DNA from: Burkholderiales bacterium | Lineage (GTDB): Bacteria; Pseudomonadota; Gammaproteobacteria; Burkholderiales; SG8-41 | Direction of reading: 5' to 3' | NCBI GenBank assembly: GCA_030684405.1 | Contig: JAUXYA010000008.1 | Coordinates: 52,376 to 116,375 of the forward strand | Length of the DNA: 64,000 nucleotides | Shown here: positions 7,892 through 18,304 of the stretch, piece after piece | Layout of the letters: the number at the start of each line of letters is the position of its first letter | Position numbering within the stretch: position 1 is the first letter of the stretch | Position numbers and translations under genes: made by a program | Notes under the pieces: model-generated | Told to the model about the DNA's origin: nothing | The model's database searches: none | Seen by the model: the letters and a program-made list of their open reading frames with translations, nothing else

Positions 7892-8564
7892 AATTTTCCG
7901 GTGCAGGGCAAGCCGCCGCCTTAATCTCGGTTGCCGGAAAATCGCGTTGCAGTTCGGTCAGACGAGCCACCGTGGCCGGATCCGGTTCACGCAGGTAGAA
8001 GGTCACCTGTTTCAGCAGTTTCTCCCGTCGCACGATGCTTGCCGAACGCACGCCGCGCTGGCGCAGACGCTCAAGTTCGGTCCTCGCCGCCTCCTCGTTC
8101 TTGAACAGCCCCAGCGATATCGCGTTGCGCCAGGGCCCGGCATCCTGGACCACGAAAAATTCCTCGACGCCCAGAGACTTCAATTCGGCCACCTTGCGAT
8201 CGACCTCGGCCCGGGTCTTCAGTGGCGGCATGTGCACCCAGTAACCGTCGACATCGGCAGTCCGCCGTTGCATCGTGTCCGGCGGCAGAACCAGCAGCGC
8301 GAGTGCGGCCTCGGCGCGCGTCGCCTCCGCGCTGCTGAACGGACTCCACTCGAGGCAGGCCGCCGGCGCCACAGCAGATCCGCTCGCAGGAGCCGGACCC
8401 GCCGGACGCGGGGTTACCGTGCCTGCGGCAACGGTCCTGATCCGCTCCGGGCTGATCTGCAGCAGCGCGATCTGTGCCGCGGCCTCGTCATTTACACCCG
8501 CCAGATGGTGATAGGCGAAAAATCCGAGGTTTGCGAGCAACAGCAGGAGCAGCAGTATTCTCAT
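7887..8564 (-). CDS. SPOR-domain-containing membrane protein
   Basis: A 225-residue protein with an N-terminal hydrophobic segment (ILLLLLLLANLGFFAYHHL) as signal anchor, a low-complexity Ala/Pro/Arg linker, and a C-terminal SPOR-like domain (about residues 100-215) with YWVHMPPLKTRAEVDRKVAEL and ISLGLFKNEEAARTELERL. SPOR domains bind denuded peptidoglycan glycan at the septum. The start is ATG at 8562-8564, eight bases after the coaX stop; the upstream open frame belongs to an out-of-frame read of coaX. It is the last gene of birA-coaX-SPOR, an arrangement common in betaproteobacteria. Confidence 0.85.
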   Translation of the reverse strand: MRILLLLLLLANLGFFAYHHLAGVNDEAAAQIALLQISPERIRTVAAGTVTPRPAGPAPASGSAVAPAACLEWSPFSSAEATRAEAALALLVLPPDTMQRRTADVDGYWVHMPPLKTRAEVDRKVAELKSLGVEEFFVVQDAGPWRNAISLGLFKNEEAARTELERLRQRGVRSASIVRREKLLKQVTFYLREPDPATVARLTELQRDFPATEIKAAACPAPENS

Positions 8565-8571
8565 ATCCGGT

Positions 8572-9306
8572 TCAGCCTGCGGACTGCGCAGCAATGCGCG
8601 CCAGTCCTTCGAGCACCAGATTATCCACAACCGTGACCTGCGCGTTAAGCCGTTTTTCCACCAGCGGCGCATCGCCGCCGGACAACAGCACCGGCGGGGG
8701 CGAGCCGTTGATTTCACCGAGATACTTCGCCACGCGCTCGACCGCGCCCGCCAGCGCATTCACCGCGCCGCTGAAGATCGCGTCACCGGTATTGTCGGGG
8801 AAATAGCTGAACGCGCCGTCCCGCTGCGCAAGCCGCGCCGTATCCCGGGCCAGTGATTCACGCATCAGGCGTGCGCCGGGAAGAATGCAGCCGCCGAGAA
8901 ACACACCGTCGCCGCCGAGCGCATCGACGGTCATTGTGGTGCCGGCATTAACCACCACGCAGGCGGCGCCGGTAAGCTGCCAAGCGCCAACCAGCGCAGC
9001 CCAGCGGTCGGGACCCAGTGACGAGGGATCGGCATAGCTGCTGCGCACCCCGCATTGCGCCGCGGAGGACACCAGCCAGCGCGGAGGCGCTGCGGATGCC
9101 GGCAGCGCCTCCGCGATCGCCTCACGCTCGGCGTCACCCGCCACGCAGGACACGAGAGTGCGTCCGATCGCAGGGAGACCTGCAAATTCCGCAGCCAGCG
9201 CTGCTGGCTCAGTGGTCGCCACCCAGCCCTGGCGCAGCCACTCCCCATCGCTGCTGCAACCCCACTTGATGCGCGTGTTGCCGGCATCGATCAGCAGCAG
9301 GTTCAT
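8572..9306 (-). CDS. coaX: Type III pantothenate kinase
   Basis: Phosphorylates pantothenate with ATP in the first step of coenzyme A synthesis, insensitive to CoA feedback. The 244-residue frame starts LLLIDAGNTRIKWG, the ASKHA phosphate-1 motif with the catalytic Asp, and has SSLGPDRWAALVGAW and VVNAGTTMTVDAL plus GGCILPGARLMRESL, all family blocks. The start ATG at 9304-9306 overlaps the birA stop (ATGA). It sits between birA and the SPOR gene in one operon, the usual betaproteobacterial order. Confidence 0.95.
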   Translation of the reverse strand: MNLLLIDAGNTRIKWGCSSDGEWLRQGWVATTEPAALAAEFAGLPAIGRTLVSCVAGDAEREAIAEALPASAAPPRWLVSSAAQCGVRSSYADPSSLGPDRWAALVGAWQLTGAACVVVNAGTTMTVDALGGDGVFLGGCILPGARLMRESLARDTARLAQRDGAFSYFPDNTGDAIFSGAVNALAGAVERVAKYLGEINGSPPPVLLSGGDAPLVEKRLNAQVTVVDNLVLEGLARIAAQSAG

Positions 9307-10286
9307 GGCGCAATCTCCCCGCGCAGGCTCAACTCGCCGCTGTGGAAGCCTTGCACGCCGGCCGCCGTTTCCAGCAGCAGGACGCCGTCGTCGGCAACGC
9401 CGCGCGCAATGCCGGCGAGCGACTCCCCGTCCGGCAGCAGCAGGCGCACGCGGCGATCCTGGTGCGCGTGCAGCTGCTGCCATTCCGCACGCAACGGCGA
9501 AAATCCGTTTTGCGCAAACGATCCGAGCACGCAGGAAAGCTCTGCCAGCATCCGCGCGAGCAGCGCATTGCGGTCCACCGCGTTTCCGGTAGCCGATTCA
9601 AGGTCCGTGAGCGGCTGGTCCACCTGGTCCGCGACGCGCGAGTCCGCACAGACATTGACACCGATTCCGATCACCGCTGCGCTGGGCCCCAGCACATCGC
9701 CCTGCATTTCGATGAGAATGCCGGAGAGCTTGCCGGAAGGCAGCACCACGTCGTTTGGCCATTTCAGGGCAACCCCGGTGGCACCGGCCGCGCGCAGCGT
9801 CCGCGCCAGCGCCAGTCCCACGGCGAGGCTGAGGCCCGCAAGTTCGCGCGCACCCTGGGCAAAGCGCCACAGCAACGAGAACGTCAGCGTGCTGCCCACC
9901 GCGGAGCGCCAGGTCCGGCCGCGACGGCCCCGCCCCGCGGTCTGCGCTTCTGCCGCCAGCACCAGTCCCGAAGGCGCGCCCGCGGCAGCCCGCTGCATCA
10001 GCCGGGTGTTGGTCGAATCGATGCTGTCAATCACCTCGATCACGAATGTTGCGGATTGCGGTCCCAGCAGGCCCGACACCGCGCCGGCGTCAAGCAGCGA
10101 CAACGGGCGGGACAGGCGGTAGCCACGGCCCCGCACCTTCTCGACCTGAAATCCCGCCCCGGCAATGTCGCGGATGCCGTACCACACAGCGCTGCGGGTC
10201 ACCCCCAGGGTCTGCGCAATCGCCTCGCCGGAATGGAAACCACCGTCGGCCAGTGCGCGCAGAGTTTTGAAAGCCATGGTGTTCAT
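9303..10286 (-). CDS. birA: Bifunctional biotin--[acetyl-CoA carboxylase] ligase / biotin operon repressor
   Basis: A 327-residue BirA. Residues about 1-65 form a winged helix (GEAIAQTLGVTRSAVWYGI). The catalytic domain has the GRGRRGRTW biotinyl-AMP loop, SLAVGLALARTL, LKWPNDVVLPSGKLSGIL and GIGVNVCADSR. A C-terminal beta domain follows (GVADDGVLLLET). It activates biotin with ATP and attaches it to carboxyl carrier protein. The start is MNTMAFKTLRALAD at 10284-10286; a second ATG at 10277 is also possible. It is divergent from the Crp/Fnr gene, 90 bases away, and overlaps coaX by four bases. Confidence 0.95.
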   Translation of the reverse strand: MNTMAFKTLRALADGGFHSGEAIAQTLGVTRSAVWYGIRDIAGAGFQVEKVRGRGYRLSRPLSLLDAGAVSGLLGPQSATFVIEVIDSIDSTNTRLMQRAAAGAPSGLVLAAEAQTAGRGRRGRTWRSAVGSTLTFSLLWRFAQGARELAGLSLAVGLALARTLRAAGATGVALKWPNDVVLPSGKLSGILIEMQGDVLGPSAAVIGIGVNVCADSRVADQVDQPLTDLESATGNAVDRNALLARMLAELSCVLGSFAQNGFSPLRAEWQQLHAHQDRRVRLLLPDGESLAGIARGVADDGVLLLETAAGVQGFHSGELSLRGEIAP

Positions 10287-10376
10287 GGGCCAAGGATAGC
10301 CGATTGCACCATGGGCATGCCGCCCGCCGCTGCACTGACGGCCTACCATCGAGCCTGGGCTAGAATCGGCGGCATC

Positions 10377-11057
10377 ATGCAACCCGCCGCACCGGATATC
10401 GCGCGCGCCCTTGAGCTGTTCGCACCGCTGCGCGATGCGCCAGAGGACTGCATCGCAGGACTGCGCACGGACTCGCAGCTTCTGCACGCGTCCGCAGGCA
10501 CGCGCCTGTTCGACGAGCAGGCGCGCTGCTCGGCCTTTCCCCTGCTGCTCGAAGGCTTCATCCGCGTGTCCAAGATCAGCTCCCAGGGCCGTGAAATCCT
10601 GCTCTACCGCGTCGCGCCGGGAGAGAGCTGTGTGCTGAGCAGCAGTTGCCTGCTCGGTCGCTCCGACTACACTGCCACCGGCATCGCCGAGACGGCCGTG
10701 ACGCTGATCGCGGTGCCCCTGCCACTCTACGATCGGCTGCTCGCCAGTCATGAACCGTTTCGCCGCCACGTTTTCGAGTTGTTCGCAATGCGGCTCGCCG
10801 AGCTCACGCTGCTGATCGAGGAAGTGGCCTTCCGGCGCCTTGACCAGCGCCTCGCCGCCCTGCTGCTCGCCCGCGGGCCGGTGTTGCATGCAACCCACCA
10901 AGCTCTTGCCGACGAACTCGGCAGCGTGCGCGAAATGGTCAGCCGCTTGCTCGGCAACTTCGCCGAACGTGACCTGGTGCGTCTGCGCCGGGAACAGGTG
11001 GAGGTCATTGATGGCGGCGGCCTCAAACAGCTCGCCGAAGGAAAAAAATGGAATTAA
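10377..11057 (+). CDS. Crp/Fnr-family transcriptional regulator
   Basis: A 226-residue regulator with an N-terminal cyclic-nucleotide-binding-type beta roll (SAFPLLLEGFIRVSKISSQG, ILLYRVAPGESCVL) and a C-terminal helix-turn-helix (ALADELGSVREMVSRLLGNF). The four-Cys N-terminal iron-sulfur motif of FNR is absent and the cAMP phosphate-binding signature is not evident, so the ligand is unknown. The start is placed at MQPAAPDIARALELF, where homology-like composition begins; the open frame extends far upstream through birA antisense. A TGTAAC-N4-GTTACA palindrome in the gap to the following DUF2892 gene is a probable binding site for this protein. Confidence 0.85.
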   Translation: MQPAAPDIARALELFAPLRDAPEDCIAGLRTDSQLLHASAGTRLFDEQARCSAFPLLLEGFIRVSKISSQGREILLYRVAPGESCVLSSSCLLGRSDYTATGIAETAVTLIAVPLPLYDRLLASHEPFRRHVFELFAMRLAELTLLIEEVAFRRLDQRLAALLLARGPVLHATHQALADELGSVREMVSRLLGNFAERDLVRLRREQVEVIDGGGLKQLAEGKKWN

Positions 11058-11072
11058 ACCAATTGGTTGTAG

Positions 11073-11115
11073 TGTAACTCCGGTTACAGACAACAGCCGG
11101 CGCAGCGCCTAGGAT
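11073..11115 (+). promoter_or_regulatory. Predicted class II Crp/Fnr-dependent promoter for the DUF2892 gene
   Basis: The palindrome TGTAAC-N4-GTTACA at 11073-11088 is followed by a -10-like TAGGAT at 11110-11115. If that hexamer spans -12 to -7, transcription starts at 11122 and the palindrome centre (11080.5) falls at -41.5, the exact position for class II activation by Crp/Fnr proteins. No good -35 box is needed in this geometry. A separate perfect palindrome, ATGGCATATGCCAT, lies at 11122-11135. Confidence 0.6.
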
Positions 11116-11156
11116 GCCCTTATGGCATATGCCATGTTCACTGCGGAGAATGAGCC

Positions 11157-11354
11157 ATGAAATCCAACGTCGGCGGCATCGACAAGATATTGCGCATCGT
11201 CGCAGGGCTCGCCCTGCTGTCCCTGCTCTTCATTCTTGAAGGCAGCGCGCGCTGGTGGGGGCTGATCGGGCTTCTGCCGTTGCTGACCGGCACACTGGGC
11301 TGGTGCCCGGCCTACACGCTGGTCGGCATCAACACCTGCCCGGCGAAACGCTGA
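11157..11354 (+). CDS. DUF2892 (YgaP-like transmembrane domain) protein
   Basis: A 65-residue inner-membrane protein starting MKSNVGGIDKILRIVAGLAL. It has two hydrophobic segments (about 12-30 and 35-52) with the family block LLTGTLGWCPAYTLVGINTC. DUF2892 proteins correspond to the membrane part of the YgaP rhodanese and are frequently encoded next to Crp/Fnr regulators; here the catalytic rhodanese domain is absent. The two C-terminal Cys (GWCP and INTC) are retained. It lies 99 bases downstream of the Crp/Fnr gene behind a predicted class II promoter. Confidence 0.85.
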   Translation: MKSNVGGIDKILRIVAGLALLSLLFILEGSARWWGLIGLLPLLTGTLGWCPAYTLVGINTCPAKR

Positions 11355-11465
11355 ACAGGCGCCGCGTTCCTGCCGGCCTCGAAATTTTCAGCAAGGCCGG
11401 CAGCGCCGGGCTTTTCTTTCGTCCACGCACTCCGCGGGACGGCACGAGGCGTTAACATTCCGGCA

Positions 11466-12170
11466 ATGAAACCCCAGATCATCGCCATCGGCGGCGCCGC
11501 CTTGCCGCTGGAACAGGACAACTTGCTGCTGGTCGACTATTTCCTGAAGCAGACGCGCAAGCGCAAGCCCCGCGTCTGTTTCATTGGCACCGCGCACGGC
11601 GACGCCGAGGCCGGTCGGCTGCGCTTCTACGCGGGCTTCGGCCAATTCGACTGCAAGCCGACGCACCTGCCACTGTTTGCGCGCACGCCGCGTGATCTTG
11701 AGTCCTTCGTACTTGAGCAAGACGCAATCTTGGTCGGCGGCGGCAATACCCGCAGCATGCTTGCGGTATGGCGCGACTGGGGGTTAGACACCCACCTGCG
11801 CCGCGCATGGGAACGCGGCATCGTACTCGGCGGCTGGAGCGCGGGCTCGATCTGCTGGTTCGAACAGGGCATCACTGATTCCAGCGCCGGGCCGCTGACC
11901 ACGCTAGACTGCCTCGGCTTCCTGCCGGGCAGCAACTGTCCCCACTACAACAGCGAAGCACTGCGGCGGCCGACCTACCGCAAAATGGTCGCGCGCGGCG
12001 CCATTGCAGAAGGTTATGCCGCTGACGACGGCGTCGCGCTGCATTTCATCGACGGCAAACTGTCGCGGGTGGTGTCCAACCACCGACCCGCCCGCGGCTG
12101 GCGTCTGCTCCGCAAGGGCAGCACTGCCGTTGAGCGCCCTTTGCCGACCCGATGTCTGGCAAAACGCTGA
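11466..12170 (+). CDS. Peptidase S51 family protein (dipeptidase E-like)
   Basis: A 234-residue protein of the PepE/cyanophycinase-related S51 family. The nucleophile elbow is GGWSAGSICWFEQG with the catalytic Ser, preceded by ILVGGGNTRSMLAVW, and followed by LPGSNCPHYNSE with a likely catalytic His. Family members cleave Asp-X dipeptides; substrate here is not determined. No signal peptide is visible, so it is probably cytoplasmic. The gene stands alone between DUF2892 and glnS. Confidence 0.85.
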   Translation: MKPQIIAIGGAALPLEQDNLLLVDYFLKQTRKRKPRVCFIGTAHGDAEAGRLRFYAGFGQFDCKPTHLPLFARTPRDLESFVLEQDAILVGGGNTRSMLAVWRDWGLDTHLRRAWERGIVLGGWSAGSICWFEQGITDSSAGPLTTLDCLGFLPGSNCPHYNSEALRRPTYRKMVARGAIAEGYAADDGVALHFIDGKLSRVVSNHRPARGWRLLRKGSTAVERPLPTRCLAKR

Positions 12171-12244
12171 AGCCTGCCGTGCGTGCGGGTTAAAATGCCG
12201 TTTTATCCGGCCGCTTTACCCCGGCAAAACCTCCCTCCGCAAGC

Positions 12245-14011
12245 ATGGCAAAAAACGCGAAGCCCGGCGCAGAAGCTGTTGCGTCGACATCCAATTTCAT
12301 CCGCAGTCACATCGACGCCGATCTGGCCACCAGCAAATACGCATCCCGTACCTGGGGCGGCAAACCCGGCCCGGCGCGTGCTCATGCCGGTGGGCCGCCT
12401 GATGCCGCGAAAATCCGCACCCGCTTTCCGCCCGAACCCAATGGCTACCTGCACCTCGGGCATGCGAAGTCGATCTGCCTGAATTTCGGTCTTGCGCAGC
12501 ATTACGGCGGCGCCTGCCATCTGCGTTTCGACGACACCAACCCCGAGAAGGAAGAACAGGAGTACGTCGACTCGATCCGTGATGCCGTGCACTGGCTCGG
12601 CTTCGACTGGGGTCCCCACGGCTATTTCGCCAGCGACTATTTTGATTTCATGTATGAAGCCGCCGAACACCTGATCGGCGCCGGCTACGCCTATGTCGAC
12701 GAACAAAGCGCCGAGGAAATGCGCAGAAACCGCGGCACGCTGACCGAGCCCGGTCGTCCCGGCCCCTGGCGCGAACGCCCGGCCGCGGAGTCGCTGGCCC
12801 GCTTCCGCGAAATGCGCGCCGGCCAACATGCGGACGGCTCGATGGTGCTGCGGGCGAAGATCGACATCGCCTCGCCCAACATCAACCTGCGCGACCCGGT
12901 GATCTACCGCATCCGCCGCGCGACCCACCACCGCACCGGCGATGCCTGGTGCATCTACCCGCTGTACACCTATGCGCATCCGATCGAGGACGCGCTGGAA
13001 CGGATCACACACTCGATCTGCACACTGGAGTTCGAAGACCAGCGCCCTTTTTACGACTGGCTGCTCGGCAAGCTTGCCGACGGCGGACTGCTCGCACGGC
13101 CGCTGCCGCAGCAGATCGAGTTTGCACGGCTCAACCTGAGCTACGTCGTGCTGTCCAAGCGCAAGCTGATCCAGCTGGTCTCCGAAAAACATGTCGACAG
13201 CTGGGACGACCCGCGGATGCCGACACTGGCGGGTGCGCGCCGCCGCGGTTATACGCCCGAAGGCTTCCGCCGCTTTGCCGAACGCATCGGCGTGTCCAAG
13301 GCCGACTCCTGGATCGACTACTCGGTGCTCGAGGACTGCATGCGCGAGCACCTCAATGAAACGGCAGAACGACGCATCGCCGTGCTCGACCCGCTGAAGC
13401 TGATCATCGACAACTATCCGGAAGGGCAGCAGGAAGACTGCTTCGCCCCCAACCATCCGCAGAAGCCCGAACTCGGCAAGCGCGCGGTGCCACTGACGCC
13501 CGAGCTGTGGATAGAGCGAGAGGATTTCAGCGATAACCCGCCAAAAGGCTATTTCCGCCTGTTTCCGGGCAACAGCGTACGTCTGCGCTACGGCTATGTC
13601 GTCAAATGCACCGGCTATGACAAGGACGCGCAAGGTAATGTGGCCGCAGTGCACTGCGAATACCTGCCCGACACCAAGTCGGGAACGCCAGGTGCGGAAT
13701 CGGTCAAGGTCAAGGGCAACATCCACTGGCTCAGCGCGCATGCAGCGGTACTGGCTGAGGTGCGCCTCTACGACCGGCTGTTCAGCGCCGCGCACCCGGG
13801 AGCCGGCGACCGCGACTTCCTGCTCGACCTGAATCCGGATTCCCGCAAAACCGTCATCGCCCGGGTCGAAAGCGGACTACGCGAGGCCGCGCCCGGCACC
13901 TGCTTCCAGTTTGAGCGCCACGGCTACTTCGTCGCCGATCTCGGCGATTTCCGCGCCGAGGCGCCGGTTTTCAACCGCGCGGTGACACTGCGCGATTCCT
14001 GGATCAAATGA
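12245..14011 (+). CDS. glnS: Glutaminyl-tRNA synthetase
   Basis: A 588-residue class I synthetase charging tRNA-Gln. It contains [20 protein letters not shown] (HIGH motif as HLGH), [11 protein letters not shown], the [24 protein letters not shown] block and [11 protein letters not shown], the KMSKS-equivalent. The C-terminal half matches the anticodon-binding beta barrels ([17 protein letters not shown] [20 protein letters not shown]). An N-terminal extension of about 55 residues ([20 protein letters not shown]) precedes the catalytic core and is typical for betaproteobacterial GlnS. Length agrees with the family. Confidence 0.97.
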   Translation: MAKNAKPGAEAVASTSNFIRSHIDADLATSKYASRTWGGKPGPARAHAGGPPDAAKIRTRFPPEPNGYLHLGHAKSICLNFGLAQHYGGACHLRFDDTNPEKEEQEYVDSIRDAVHWLGFDWGPHGYFASDYFDFMYEAAEHLIGAGYAYVDEQSAEEMRRNRGTLTEPGRPGPWRERPAAESLARFREMRAGQHADGSMVLRAKIDIASPNINLRDPVIYRIRRATHHRTGDAWCIYPLYTYAHPIEDALERITHSICTLEFEDQRPFYDWLLGKLADGGLLARPLPQQIEFARLNLSYVVLSKRKLIQLVSEKHVDSWDDPRMPTLAGARRRGYTPEGFRRFAERIGVSKADSWIDYSVLEDCMREHLNETAERRIAVLDPLKLIIDNYPEGQQEDCFAPNHPQKPELGKRAVPLTPELWIEREDFSDNPPKGYFRLFPGNSVRLRYGYVVKCTGYDKDAQGNVAAVHCEYLPDTKSGTPGAESVKVKGNIHWLSAHAAVLAEVRLYDRLFSAAHPGAGDRDFLLDLNPDSRKTVIARVESGLREAAPGTCFQFERHGYFVADLGDFRAEAPVFNRAVTLRDSWIK

Positions 14012-14078
14012 AGCATCGCCGCGCTCAAGCCCCGGTTGCAGCGTCCGCGGCATCATCCATAAAAAAAGGAGCCTCGTC

Positions 14079-14837
14079 ATGAGCAACGCAGCAAAAGTCG
14101 CAGTCATCACCGGCGCCGGCAGCGGCATCGGCAAGGCCACCGCACTGGCGTTCCTGCAGGATGGCTGGCGGGTAGCGCTTGCCGGGCGGCGGCAGGAAGC
14201 GCTCGATGCAGTGCTCGCGGAAGCGGGCAGCGGCGCCTCGCACGGACTGGCGGTCGCCACCGACGTCAGTGATCCGCAATCAGTCGCTGCGCTGTTCGCC
14301 GCAGTCCAGCACCGCTTCGGCCGCATCGACATGCTTTTCAACAACGCCGGCCAGAACGCGCCGGGTGTGCCTTTCGAGGATTTGCCTTACGACAAGTGGA
14401 AATCGGTAGTCGACACCAACCTCAGCGGGTCATTCCTTTGCGCGCAGACGGCGTTCCGGATGATGAAGGGCCAGAATCCCCAAGGCGGTCGCATCATCAA
14501 CAACGGCTCGATCTCGGCGCACGCGCCGCGGCCAGACTCTGCGCCCTACACCGCCTCCAAGCACGCTATTTCGGGACTGACACGGACGATCTCGCTCGAC
14601 GGCCGCAAGTACGGCATCGCCTGCTGCCAGGTCGATGTCGGCAACGCGATGACCGGGCTGGCTGAGCGCATGGCCAAGGGCGTCAAACAGGCTGACGGCA
14701 GCATCAAGGCGGAGCCGATGATCGACGTCAGGGATGTTGCAAGATCAGTGCTGTTCATGGCCAGCCAGCCGCTTGACGTCAACATCTACCACTTGATGGT
14801 AATGGCGACCAACATGCCCTACGCCGGGCGCGGCTGA
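14079..14837 (+). CDS. SDR-family NAD(P)-dependent oxidoreductase
   Basis: A 252-residue classical short-chain dehydrogenase. It has the cofactor motif [12 protein letters not shown], the [10 protein letters not shown] segment, the catalytic Ser in [16 protein letters not shown] and the Y-x3-K pair in [11 protein letters not shown]. The arginine pair after strand two (AGRRQ) hints at NADP(H) preference. Substrate cannot be assigned. The start is preceded by a strong AAAGGAG ribosome-binding site eight bases upstream. It follows glnS by 67 bases and faces the convergent MinD-like gene. Confidence 0.9.
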   Translation: MSNAAKVAVITGAGSGIGKATALAFLQDGWRVALAGRRQEALDAVLAEAGSGASHGLAVATDVSDPQSVAALFAAVQHRFGRIDMLFNNAGQNAPGVPFEDLPYDKWKSVVDTNLSGSFLCAQTAFRMMKGQNPQGGRIINNGSISAHAPRPDSAPYTASKHAISGLTRTISLDGRKYGIACCQVDVGNAMTGLAERMAKGVKQADGSIKAEPMIDVRDVARSVLFMASQPLDVNIYHLMVMATNMPYAGRG

Positions 14838-14854
14838 AGCCCGGTTGCCGCGCC

Positions 14855-15649
14855 TCAGGCGGCTGCGGCAAACAGGCGGCGGGCCAGCCGGCCCGCGATG
14901 TCGATCAGCGAACGGCCGACCGCGGAACCCGGCGACGATTCGAGCAGCAGCCTGCGGCTGCGCACTGCCTGCGGCACCAGTTCATCATGGGGAATCTCCC
15001 CGAGAAATCCGAGTCTGACGCTGCCGCCTGGCGTGCCGGCATCGATGAAACGGTCCACCACCTGCTGCAGCTGCCGGGTCAGTGTGAGTCCCTCACCCTG
15101 CCGGCGCACCTGGTTGATGACCAGATGCACCTGGCTGCGCTGCTGCTGCATCGCCAGCACCTTGATCATGGCATAGGCATCGGCCATCGCCGTTGGCTCG
15201 GGCGTCGCAACAACAACGATCTCGTCGGCCAGCGACGCCACGTACAGCACCACATCGGCAATGCCGGCGCCGGTGTCGAGCAACAGGTAGTCGTAGCGTC
15301 CGCCGAGCTCATCGAAGACTCCGCGCAGGCGCCGGCGCAGGTCATCGTTCAGTTTCGAGTAATCGGCAAAACCCGAACCGGCGGGCAGCACGGAAAACCC
15401 GCCCGGCGCCTGCAGGATCACTTCATCCAGCCGGCGGCTGCCCATCAGCACTTCGTGCAGCGTCGCCGTCGGCTTGAGGTCCAGAATGATGTCGAGGTTG
15501 GCCAGTCCGAGGTCGGCATCCATCACCAGCACACGGTGGCCGTCGAGAACCAGCGCTGCGGCGAGATTGGCGGCCACAAAGGACTTACCGACACCGCCCT
15601 TGCCGCTAGTAATCGCAACGATGTGCGTGCCCGGTCTTGCGGTGCTCAT
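14855..15649 (-). CDS. MinD/ParA-family ATPase (MinD/FlhG-like)
   Basis: A 264-residue deviant Walker ATPase: ITSGKGGVGKSFVAANL with the signature second Lys, DADLGLANLDIILDL, and LLLDTGAGIADVVLY as switch II. The protein lacks an obvious C-terminal amphipathic membrane-targeting helix of true MinD and has no MinC or MinE partner nearby; it resembles FlhG/YlxH-type or orphan MinD-like proteins. It overlaps the upstream GGDEF gene by four bases (ATGA, 15646-15649), so the two are coupled, and a spatial or positional role for c-di-GMP signalling is a reasonable inference. Confidence 0.85.
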   Translation of the reverse strand: MSTARPGTHIVAITSGKGGVGKSFVAANLAAALVLDGHRVLVMDADLGLANLDIILDLKPTATLHEVLMGSRRLDEVILQAPGGFSVLPAGSGFADYSKLNDDLRRRLRGVFDELGGRYDYLLLDTGAGIADVVLYVASLADEIVVVATPEPTAMADAYAMIKVLAMQQQRSQVHLVINQVRRQGEGLTLTRQLQQVVDRFIDAGTPGGSVRLGFLGEIPHDELVPQAVRSRRLLLESSPGSAVGRSLIDIAGRLARRLFAAAA

Positions 15650-16368
15650 GGTCTGCCGCTCCCTTCGGAATCAAACAATGCGTCCCGCTCCGCCGGTGAC
15701 ACCGATGAATCCGGTCGCGGCGCAAAAAAGGCCCGGTTGCGGCCGGCCTGTTTCGCCGCATACAGCGCCTGGTCTGCGCGGCTGATCAGTTCTTCCGGCG
15801 ATATGCCGGTCCACGGCGCAATGGCGGCGCCGCCGCAGCTGACCGTAATCGAAATCTGGGTGCCATCCTCCAGGAAAACCGGCATGTCTTCAATCTCGCG
15901 GCGCAGGCGTTCGGCGGCACCCTCGGCGTGCGCAGCCAGGCTGCTGGGCAGCACCACGGCCCATTCCTCACCACCATAACGCGCCACGGTGTCCATCGGA
16001 CGTACGCCAGCCTCCAGCAGCCAGGCCACGGCCTTCAGCACCCTGTCACCGGCGGGATGGCCGTAACGGTCATTCACCTGCTTGAAATGGTCGATGTCGA
16101 ACAGCAGCAGCGCCAGCGGTTCACCGATACGCGCGACACGGTCGAGTTCGCGCTCCAGCACCATGCGGAAATGCCGCTGGTTGGGAATGCCGGTGAGCCC
16201 GTCGCGGGACGACAGTTCGCAGAGGCCGTCGATCACGGCCTGCAGACCGGGAATGTCCGTGACCACCGGCGGATACAAGCCACCGCAGTCAGCATGGCGC
16301 AGCAGCCGCAGAGCCTCGTCGAGTTGCAGCTCGCCCAGCCCGGCCAGCAGATGATTGGGTCTGTCCAA
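15646..16368 (-). CDS. Diguanylate cyclase (GGDEF domain, GGEEW variant)
   Basis: A 240-residue protein with a short N-terminal region (about 55 residues) and one GGDEF domain. Seen in order: SSRDGLTGIPNQRHFRMVLE, LLLFDIDHFKQVNDRYGHPA, and the active site RYGGEEWAVVLP. The final aromatic of GG(D/E)EF is Trp rather than Phe; the two Gly and Glu residues are intact so synthesis of c-di-GMP is likely. An RxxD inhibitory site is not evident. It has no membrane segment or known sensor domain. It heads a two-gene unit with the MinD-like ATPase. Confidence 0.9.
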   Translation of the reverse strand: MDRPNHLLAGLGELQLDEALRLLRHADCGGLYPPVVTDIPGLQAVIDGLCELSSRDGLTGIPNQRHFRMVLERELDRVARIGEPLALLLFDIDHFKQVNDRYGHPAGDRVLKAVAWLLEAGVRPMDTVARYGGEEWAVVLPSSLAAHAEGAAERLRREIEDMPVFLEDGTQISITVSCGGAAIAPWTGISPEELISRADQALYAAKQAGRNRAFFAPRPDSSVSPAERDALFDSEGSGRP

Positions 16369-16468
16369 TTCGCTCCGCGCGCGAAAACGCTCGCGGCCCC
16401 CGGTTTGTCGTCATCGGGGTTTACGGCACAGCAGCGGGATACTTGAGATCGATATGCCGGAGGGGCCT

Positions 16469-16499
16469 ACAAAATATTTAATAAAAACATATATTTACG
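16469..16499 (+). repeat. Copy 2 of dispersed AT-rich motif
   Basis: Plus-strand sequence ACAAAATATTTAATAAAAAC followed by ATATATTTACG. It abuts the stop codon of ettA, whose TAA at 16500 region merges into the motif on the opposite strand. See copies at 7860, 37092, 49391, 51652 and 54453. Confidence 0.45.
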
Positions 16500-18164
<1,665 letters not shown>

Positions 18165-18304
18165 GGTGCGGAATTCCGGAAAGAGGATTTGCGAAAAACC
18201 GCGAGGATAGCCGAAAACGGCAGTGCGCCGAACTTGCGCGCGCAAGTCATGGATAATGCAGGCTTTCCCGCGCTTGAATAAGCTGCTTTTTACGGATCGC
18301 CGTC

